Under the pieces are notes generated by a model. It was given only the letters and a program-made list of their open reading frames with translations, searched no databases and had not been told where the DNA came from. DNA of 5,973 nt from the NCBI GenBank assembly GCA_964383915.1, contig CAYLJE010000146.1, forward strand, positions 1-5,973, written 5' to 3'. A program made the translations under genes and the position numbers. The stretch comes from DRPN01 sp964383915 (GTDB lineage: Bacteria > Bacteroidota > Bacteroidia > Bacteroidales > VadinHA17). Shown piece after piece: positions 1 to 4,369 of the stretch (position 1 is the stretch's first letter; each line of letters begins with the position of its first letter).

Positions 1-522
1 AGAAGGATTCCTATAGTGATACCTCGACAGCTTGCTGCGAGGTAATTCATTTTCTTCTCCTGATTTTTCTCTTTTCAACACTTTTCCATTTTCATTTATT
101 ACTATCTCTATAGCCGATTTCTCTTTTTCAAGTTTTACTTCATACACTTTTCCCTTTTCAGGTGTGTCAGAAACTTCGGCTTTATCAAAATCATAGTTTT
201 TAAATTGACTTTTTAATGTATTCAACACACTTTGTGGCAATTTATTTCTGGAGATGCGCCATTCCGTTTCTTTCCATTCTCCGTTAGCTAAAAAATTTGC
301 GGACATTTGCTGTCCGTTCACGGAAAATTTGGCTTCATATTCTGTTTTCCCTTCCATACTCCAATCTGTCTTTTTTGCTGCCGGGAATTTTGCCTGGAAT
401 GCTTTTAAAACACTGGCTGGAATTTTTGGCTCCATTTCATAACCTTCTTTTTGGGCAAAAGTCTGATTATGAAGCAACCTTATACCCAATAACAGGATTA
501 AAAAGAACGTTGATTTTTTCAT
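1..522 (-). CDS. PepSY-like secreted protein (3' end outside window)
   Basis: This frame opens at ATG 522 and runs 174 codons to the window edge without a stop, so the gene is partial. Residues 1-23 form a signal peptide: lysines at 2-3, hydrophobic FFLILLLGI, and likely cleavage after TFA before Q24, so the product is periplasmic or exported. The rest resembles the Bacteroidota PepSY-like family (DUF2874 type). Two similar units are visible, about 34-92 (starts IPASVLKAFQAKFP, contains a DW and a WKETEWRIS strand) and about 95-155 (starts LPQSVLNTLKSQF, ends VINENGKVLKRE). Such proteins are usually about 150 residues, so the natural end should lie near residue 155-160. The last 15 or so codons instead come from a palindrome at 20-44 and its flank, which suggests a repeat inserted at or over the stop codon. 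Biochemical function is unknown for the family; peptide binding or protease inhibition is only an analogy. A promoter box lies at 562-569. Confidence 0.8.
   Translation of the reverse strand, partial: MKKSTFFLILLLGIRLLHNQTFAQKEGYEMEPKIPASVLKAFQAKFPAAKKTDWSMEGKTEYEAKFSVNGQQMSANFLANGEWKETEWRISRNKLPQSVLNTLKSQFKNYDFDKAEVSDTPEKGKVYEVKLEKEKSAIEIVINENGKVLKREKSGEENELPRSKLSRYHYRNPS
20..44. repeat. REP-like palindrome inside the 3' end of the PepSY-like frame
   Basis: The arms tacctcg (20-26) and cgaggta (38-44) pair perfectly. Inside them cag (28-30) pairs with ctg (35-37) around the loop cttg, with A27 bulged. This gives a 10-bp hairpin with one bulge. The layout resembles the GC-rich intergenic palindromes common in Bacteroidota genomes, many of which are thought to be moved by REP-associated tyrosine transposases; that family link is from memory. 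It is read in frame by the gene above. Confidence 0.6.
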
Positions 523-561
523 TTTAGATAAATATTAAAAAAAAGATTAATAAATAATATT

Positions 562-569
562 CAAAAATA
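562..569 (-). promoter_or_regulatory. Candidate Bacteroidota -7 box for the PepSY-like gene
   Basis: On the minus strand these bases read TATTTTTG, a full match to the Bacteroidota TAnnTTTG -7 consensus. They lie 39 bases upstream of the ATG at 522, in an AT-rich stretch. No good TTTG -33 box is visible at the usual 19-21 base spacing, so the call rests on one box and the position. Confidence 0.45.
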
Positions 570-608
570 TATTCTGATTCTGAAGGAATCCTGTAGCATG
601 TTCATGTG

Positions 609-1061
609 TTACAACTTCCGCTTAAATGATTTTATTAAAATCATCCTGTAAATATTGATTCCTGTCAGGAAAAAAGTAAAAGCAAGAGATTGTGCCAGGA
701 AAGTTGATAAAATAACGACATGTAAGTTTTTTAAAAAATACTGCTCAAAAAGGAACAGGGAAGGATAATAGATCCCTATTGTTAATATCAGCGCTATGGG
801 AGTAAAATAAAGAAGATCCGTGCTAAATTTTTTCAGGGAAAAGGCTTTTGATTTTTTTTGATTATATAATCTCACGGTTAGATAAAATAATGCAGATCCA
901 ACCATGGCTCCAATGACGACTAATGTAGATGTCACAGAATGGGGATGACCCGTTTTTGAGGAGATATAGCCGAAAGCTTGCGCCCCGGCAATAGCTCCTA
1001 ATTCTCCGAAAAGAATTTCCTTATTAAAATTCAAGGCTGCACGAGAAAATTTCATGATCAT
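609..1061 (-). CDS. Small four-helix membrane protein, GtrA-like in layout
   Basis: This 150-residue protein is very hydrophobic, with four probable membrane helices at about 16-34, 43-63, 82-106 and 113-138. Basic residues sit between helices 2 and 3 (QKKSKAFSLKK, 68-78) and at the C-terminus (KSFKRKL), which places both of those in the cytoplasm. A glycine/alanine-rich first helix (FGELGAIAGAQAFGYIS) is the most recognisable motif. Size and topology match the GtrA-like proteins that often accompany GT2 enzymes and are thought to help flip or present polyprenyl-linked sugars, but I cannot assign the family from sequence alone. Its ATG directly follows the TAG stop of the glycosyltransferase (TAGATG), with no ribosome-binding site visible, so translation is probably coupled. 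A second in-frame ATG at 1055 would shorten it by two residues. The context makes it a likely membrane partner of that enzyme. Confidence 0.8.
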   Translation of the reverse strand: MIMKFSRAALNFNKEILFGELGAIAGAQAFGYISSKTGHPHSVTSTLVVIGAMVGSALFYLTVRLYNQKKSKAFSLKKFSTDLLYFTPIALILTIGIYYPSLFLFEQYFLKNLHVVILSTFLAQSLAFTFFLTGINIYRMILIKSFKRKL

Positions 1062-1796
1062 CTAATCAAAATATTTTCGTTTGCTTTTACCATAAAAATA
1101 TTGGTGGCCAAACATCATGCCTGTCAGGAAGAAAAGATTTCCTGCTTTAATAAATCCTTTTTTTTCATATCTTCGGGGAGAGATAAATACTTTTCCACCT
1201 GAGCGCAGGATTCCAAATTTTAGTCCTTTTATCCGGCCTTCTGAAGAATATTGTGAATCTTCCCCAAATTCAAGGGGTTTGAATCCTCCGATTATTTTGT
1301 GAGCATGCTTTGTCGCAAACATACATACCTGCATCATGGGCTTTCTGGAATGTTCCATGAGTCGCATGCCGGTATTGGATGTCCAGTAGATGGCTTTATG
1401 CATGACTTTTCTGGATTGTCTGAGACTCATCATTTGCTTTGTGTCGTAAGGTGTTTGTAAGGTCCCGGCTAATTCAAGACTTCGTGCCTTGAACTCTTGT
1501 AAGGTTCTTTCCAAAAAAAATGGATGAGGCAAAACAATATCTGCATCCATAAAAATGAGGGGATCACATCCTCTTTTTATTGCTTCAGAGGCTCCGTTGT
1601 TGCGACCGGCAAAAGGCATGCCTCCGTCCACTACGACGAAGCCATAACTTTCGGCAATTTTTCTTGTATTATCTGTGGAAAATGCATCAGCTATGATAAC
1701 CAAGAAATTTTTGTAAGTCTGCTTCCTGATGGACGTAGCTAACATCGGCAAATATTTTTCCTCATTTTTTGTGGGGATGATAATGGCTGTTTTCAT
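1062..1796 (-). CDS. Family 2 glycosyltransferase (GT-A fold)
   Basis: This 244-residue protein shows the GT2 landmarks in order. An N-terminal nucleotide-sugar strand reads AIIIPTKNEEKYLP (4-17), and ADAFSTDNT (36-44) matches the usual ADxxSTDxT turn. VVVDGGMPFAGRNNGA (54-69) is typical of one GT2 subgroup. The metal-binding DxD is DAD (84-86) in IFMDADIVLP. An ED pair at 179-180 (FGEDSQYS) is the likely catalytic-base region, followed by SPRRYEKKGF (206-215), a conserved C-terminal motif in this subgroup. All expected residues are present, so it should be active on an NDP-sugar; acceptor and sugar cannot be read from sequence. There is no signal peptide and no strong membrane helix, so it is cytoplasmic or membrane-associated, probably through the adjoining four-helix protein. 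The start is supported by the PTKNEE strand beginning at once and by a promoter box about 29 bases upstream. Confidence 0.93.
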   Translation of the reverse strand: MKTAIIIPTKNEEKYLPMLATSIRKQTYKNFLVIIADAFSTDNTRKIAESYGFVVVDGGMPFAGRNNGASEAIKRGCDPLIFMDADIVLPHPFFLERTLQEFKARSLELAGTLQTPYDTKQMMSLRQSRKVMHKAIYWTSNTGMRLMEHSRKPMMQVCMFATKHAHKIIGGFKPLEFGEDSQYSSEGRIKGLKFGILRSGGKVFISPRRYEKKGFIKAGNLFFLTGMMFGHQYFYGKSKRKYFD

Positions 1797-1824
1797 GACT
1801 GATTATCGTATTTGTTTAACATGA

Positions 1825-1832
1825 CAAAGATA
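1825..1832 (-). promoter_or_regulatory. Candidate Bacteroidota -7 box for the GT2/membrane-protein pair
   Basis: The minus strand reads TATCTTTG, a full match to TAnnTTTG, ending 28 bases before the ATG at 1796. That implies a leader of roughly 20 bases. The -33 position holds only T-rich sequence from a short tandem repeat (1841-1865) rather than a clean TTTG. It would drive the two-gene unit 1796-609. Confidence 0.5.
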
Positions 1833-1840
1833 TATCGCTG

Positions 1841-1865
1841 AATCTGAAGAAAATCTGAAGAAAAT
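1841..1865. repeat. 11-bp tandem repeat upstream of the GT2 promoter box
   Basis: The unit aatctgaagaa occurs at 1841-1851 and 1852-1862 without mismatch, followed by a further aat. It covers the place where a -33 element would sit for the box at 1825-1832. It may be a slippage product; a binding-site role is only possible. Confidence 0.7.
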
Positions 1866-1892
1866 ACGGATTAAATGTTAAAAAATTATAAA

Positions 1893-3098
1893 TTACCAGG
1901 GAAGTCTGTATCCGACGTTCCATTCAATATAATTGGATACATGAAAATGATAAGCCCTGAGGTTTATGCCGGCTGTCAGGTGGTTATTGATCTGATAGTT
2001 TAATCCTATTCTTTGATAGAAAACAGGGGTTTGGAGGGCGAATTTTTTCCGGTATAAATAAACGCCGGGCTGTATGATTACGGAAATCCTGTTTACAACC
2101 AGCGAATAGGAAGGATAGATGCTTATTTGTAATTTCTCCCCAAACGGGGCCTCTTTTTCTTCCAGTTCTCCGTTTTCAACAGCAATTTTTGCATTTACCG
2201 AACCGTCATAGGACACTGAAACCCCAAAGCCGATTTTTGATTTATAACTAATGTATCGGTTATAAGTGGTTAGAATTCCAAAGACGGGGAAAAAGACCCC
2301 TTCATATTTTTCTTCCAGGGTAATATTGGAAGTGTCCGTCAGGATATTCTGACTTCCGCCAAAAACAGAAAACAACCATTCATTGCTTCCTGAAAATTTC
2401 GGGATATCCTGCCGGATAAAAACCGTTTTTCCCTCGCCAAATCGATACATTAGGCTAATCCTTGGAGCCACGGTATTAATGCCTTTGTTAGGTCTCTTTA
2501 ATGCCCCGTTTGAAAAATGACTCAGGGAAAAGCCCAGGGCGGCATTCCATTTTTCTGCAATCCGGTATTCCATATTCATCCCGGCATCAATATAAACGGT
2601 AAAGGGAGCCCCAACCGCAACATTGTAAATATTGGTCGGGCCATAATGCTTCCAGTTAAATGCCAGTCCGAATCCCAGCGTATAGTTAAAAGACCACCTA
2701 TCCCATCTCTTAAAAGGAGCATTAAAAAACCCATATATAGCTATTGGAGTCCCTACTTCCTGCGGATTAAAGAAATCGGCCACATACACCCCTCCTCCCC
2801 AGACCGGATATTTATATAATTGTTCCCAAAGTTTATTGCCAATGGTTTGTTTGGAAAAACGTAAAGAGAAAGCCTGATAGGCGTCAATCCCGTCAGATAC
2901 TGCATTGTACCCTCTCAGAAAAGGATCGGTGGGAAAAACGTATCCATTCTGATAAAATATCTCCAGATTATGAGATGGACGGATATGAGAGTCCGGATCC
3001 TGAGCCCTGGTATAGGAAACATACAATAAAAAAAATACCGTTAATAAGAAGATTCTCTTAAAGATGGATTTATTCAGATATGTTTTGAATAAGCGCAT
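1893..3098 (-). CDS. PagL-like acyloxyacyl hydrolase / lipid A 3-O-deacylase
   Basis: This 401-residue outer-membrane protein probably removes an acyl chain from lipid A at the cell surface. Residues 1-32 form a signal peptide (basic start, IFLLTVFFLLYV core, cleavage after TRA before Q33). Alternating aromatic strands follow, such as GGGVYVADFF, IAIYGFFNAPF and LGFGLAFNWKHYG. The signature is SHFSNGALKRPNKGIN: His194, Ser196, Asn197 and Asn204 line up with PagL His126, Ser128, Asn129 and Asn136. The position of PagL Glu140 is Asn208 here. At about 370 mature residues it is far longer than Pseudomonas PagL (about 150) but normal for Bacteroidota 'acyloxyacyl hydrolase' proteins; the role of the extra C-terminal strands is unknown. 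I chose ATG 3098. The frame stays open to a TTG at 3119, but that codon lies just past a terminator T-tract and would push the signal peptide back by seven residues. It ends in aromatic YRLPW, consistent with a final barrel strand. Confidence 0.85.
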   Translation of the reverse strand: MRLFKTYLNKSIFKRIFLLTVFFLLYVSYTRAQDPDSHIRPSHNLEIFYQNGYVFPTDPFLRGYNAVSDGIDAYQAFSLRFSKQTIGNKLWEQLYKYPVWGGGVYVADFFNPQEVGTPIAIYGFFNAPFKRWDRWSFNYTLGFGLAFNWKHYGPTNIYNVAVGAPFTVYIDAGMNMEYRIAEKWNAALGFSLSHFSNGALKRPNKGINTVAPRISLMYRFGEGKTVFIRQDIPKFSGSNEWLFSVFGGSQNILTDTSNITLEEKYEGVFFPVFGILTTYNRYISYKSKIGFGVSVSYDGSVNAKIAVENGELEEKEAPFGEKLQISIYPSYSLVVNRISVIIQPGVYLYRKKFALQTPVFYQRIGLNYQINNHLTAGINLRAYHFHVSNYIEWNVGYRLPW

Positions 3099-3117
3099 AA
3101 AGTTTTTAAAAATAAGC

Positions 3118-3154
3118 AAAAAAGAGCAATCCGTTTACTGAACAGATTGCTCTT
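3118..3154 (-). terminator. Intrinsic terminator after the lipoprotein gene
   Basis: Reading the minus strand, AAGAGCAATC (3154-3145) pairs perfectly with GATTGCTCTT (3131-3122). Inside the 13-base loop a further GTT/AAC pairing is possible. The stem ends in TT and four more T follow (3121-3118), giving a six-base U-run in RNA. The structure begins 30 bases after the lipoprotein stop codon and has no T-run on the plus strand, so it acts on minus-strand transcription only. Confidence 0.88.
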
Positions 3155-3184
3155 GTCCCTGAGATTAAAACCCCATCCCGCTCA

Positions 3185-3997
3185 TTACTCGTTATCGACA
3201 TCTATGTTGCTTGCCACATTGGCTTCGAAGGCTGCAAGCAATGAAGGATTGTTTTGGCTGTCGATTACAATCTTTCCATCGGTAACTGTTGCCCCCGTAA
3301 GATCAAGGTTTCCGAACCATTTATTGAGATCAAATACAATGGTTATGGCAACCGAGGAGTTGGATGGTACCGTCACGCCTCCGTTAGCCAAAGGAAGCTG
3401 AACCTGTTTTGCGAAATCGGAATATAAGACGACGGGAATTATGGTACCATCCGATGCCGTATAGTTTCCGGTAATGGCAATGCTATGCCCGTTGAAGGGA
3501 GTATTGGTATTAAGCTGAAAGGTAAAGTCTACCTTTTTAAACGTACCCGGATATACATCCACCTGGTCAATGACAGCTTCACCGGCACTTATATCCAGAG
3601 TGAAAGGCCCTGCCAGCAAAATATCTTCACTGCCTGTTTCCGTGTCTGTTTCCGTGCCTTCGTTTTTCTTTTCGTTATCCTTTCCTTCAGTTCCTCCGAT
3701 ATCTTCTGCCCCTCCCTGTTGCTGATCACCCACCTGCTGTTGCACATCGTTGCCGGAGTTTTCTTCAATCTGCAGATTTGCTATGTTTATATTCGCTTCT
3801 GAAATAGCTAGTGTCCCGGATGCCAATTGTAAGGGACCGGATACCGTTGCTGATTTCAGTACACCTCTTGTTTTCATTGAAGAGGCAGTCATCTTCAATG
3901 ATGCATTTTTTGCACTGTTTTTCATGCATCCTGTCAGGGAGAACAAGGTGACCAGTGCCACCAGAACTCCCATTGAACTTAAAATTCGTGTTTTCAT
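3185..3997 (-). CDS. Lipoprotein with two beta-rich parts split by an acidic linker
   Basis: This 270-residue protein begins MKTRILSSMGVLVALVTLFS and has the lipobox LTGC with Cys24 as the lipidated residue, so it is a lipoprotein. The frame continues to an ATG at 4045, but that would place the lipobox 40 residues in, so ATG 3997 is chosen. Residues 52-78 (SGPLQLASGTLAISEANINI) form a first strand-rich part. Residues 79-125 are a low-complexity linker rich in Q, G, E, D and T. Residues 126-270 form a second strand-rich part with PGTFKKVDFTFQL, ITGNYTASDGTIIPVVLYSDF, a DLNKWFGNLDLTGA segment and VIDSQNNPSLLAAFEANV. This layout recalls the Bacteroidota DUF4382-like lipoproteins with a WF motif before a conserved 'I-D-x-x-N-x-x-L' end, but I cannot confirm the family and no function is known. 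No enzyme motif is visible. A terminator follows it, and no convincing promoter was seen upstream. Confidence 0.8.
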   Translation of the reverse strand: MKTRILSSMGVLVALVTLFSLTGCMKNSAKNASLKMTASSMKTRGVLKSATVSGPLQLASGTLAISEANINIANLQIEENSGNDVQQQVGDQQQGGAEDIGGTEGKDNEKKNEGTETDTETGSEDILLAGPFTLDISAGEAVIDQVDVYPGTFKKVDFTFQLNTNTPFNGHSIAITGNYTASDGTIIPVVLYSDFAKQVQLPLANGGVTVPSNSSVAITIVFDLNKWFGNLDLTGATVTDGKIVIDSQNNPSLLAAFEANVASNIDVDNE

Positions 3998-4167
3998 CGT
4001 TTTGGATTTTTGAGTTAAAAAATTAAAAATTTGCTGATCTTTCATGCTGTTCTTTTTTGTGTTGTTTTCTACATATAAGATACAAAAAGAATAGAATGGT
4101 TGGGTTGCGGAGGAATTTTTGATGAGGATTATCAGTATTTTTAACCTAAATTAACCCAGTACGGCCT

Positions 4168-4200
4168 ACGCCCTGCCTGCCCGACTAGAGGCAGGCGCGT
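4168..4200. repeat. Palindrome A of the cluster
   Basis: The arms gcctgcc (4175-4181) and ggcaggc (4190-4196) pair over seven bases around an eight-base loop. An outer stem acgc (4168-4171) with gcgt (4197-4200) extends it after a three-base bulge. The GC-rich stem stands out sharply from the AT-rich surroundings. Confidence 0.75.
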
Positions 4201-4232
4201 AATAGAAGATTTTTTCGAAATCTCTATTGCGC
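4197..4232. repeat. Palindrome B of the cluster
   Basis: The strand gcgtaatag (4197-4205) pairs with ctattgcgc (4224-4232), including one T-G wobble. After bulged A4206, agattt (4207-4212) or its equivalent pairs with aaatct (4218-4223) around tttcg. The stem totals 15 pairs. Its first four bases are the same gcgt used by palindrome A, so the two full-length hairpins exclude each other. Confidence 0.7.
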
Positions 4233-4259
4233 AATCCGGGTTTAAAACGAATGAACTTT

Positions 4260-4280
4260 CCCGGGGCGGAAGCCCCCGGG
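4260..4280. repeat. Palindrome C of the cluster
   Basis: The strand cccggggc (4260-4267) pairs with gcccc plus ggg (4272-4276 and 4278-4280) with C4277 bulged, closing a GGAA loop (4268-4271), a GNRA-type tetraloop if read as plus-strand RNA. No T-run follows on either strand, so it is not an ordinary intrinsic terminator. Confidence 0.75.
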
Positions 4281-4303
4281 GCATCACAAAGAATTATTTG
4301 TTT

Positions 4304-4320
4304 CCGACCCAGAGGGTCGG
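4304..4320. repeat. Palindrome D of the cluster
   Basis: The arms ccgaccc (4304-4310) and gggtcgg (4314-4320) are a perfect seven-base inverted repeat with loop aga. It lies 50 bases downstream of the barrel gene's stop codon on the minus strand. No T-run follows, so any role in ending or stabilising that transcript would be through the hairpin alone. Confidence 0.75.
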
Positions 4321-4369
4321 GGAAGTAAGCCATTTCTTCTCGTCCTCCATAACGGAATGCGAAGGCGGA

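Larger units (their letters stand above)
3998..4369. other. Non-coding interval with AT-rich leader and palindrome cluster
   Basis: These 372 bases separate the barrel gene from the lipoprotein gene. Bases 3998-4150 are AT-rich and must hold the lipoprotein leader and promoter; a T-rich stretch near 4083-4090 (minus strand TTTTTG) is the only -33-like candidate, and no TAnnTTTG box sits at the right spacing. Bases 4151-4325 carry four GC-rich palindromes listed separately. Bases 4326-4369 show nothing recognisable. No reading frame with coding character was found on either strand. Confidence 0.7.

Noticed and set aside
254..527. Plus-strand frames at 254-442 and 297-527
   Set aside because: They lie opposite the PepSY-like gene, have no recognisable domain, and the minus-strand frame has a clear signal peptide and family features.
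576..590. Hairpin gattc/gaatc as a terminator for the four-helix gene
   Set aside because: The stem has only five pairs, and the T-rich stretch on the minus strand begins several bases later and is part of a promoter box.
3098..3119. Upstream TTG start for the PagL-like gene at 3119
   Set aside because: It lies directly at the T-run of the terminator and would add seven residues before an already complete signal peptide; ATG 3098 fits better.
3485..4013. Plus-strand frames at 3485-3802 and 3750-4013
   Set aside because: They are antisense to the lipoprotein gene, and the translations are Phe-rich and featureless, as expected of a shadow frame.
3998..4045. Upstream ATG start for the lipoprotein at 4045
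   Set aside because: It would put 16 polar residues before the signal peptide and the lipobox Cys at residue 40, too far for a lipoprotein signal.
4304..4320. Palindrome D as an intrinsic terminator for the barrel gene
   Set aside because: The stem is good, but no T-run follows on the minus strand, so a terminator call is not supported.
4151..4325. CRISPR array or integron attC sites in the palindrome cluster
   Set aside because: The palindromes differ in sequence and spacing, with no repeated unit or equal spacers, and lack the paired RYYYAAC/GTTRRRY ends of attC; no cas or integrase gene is present.
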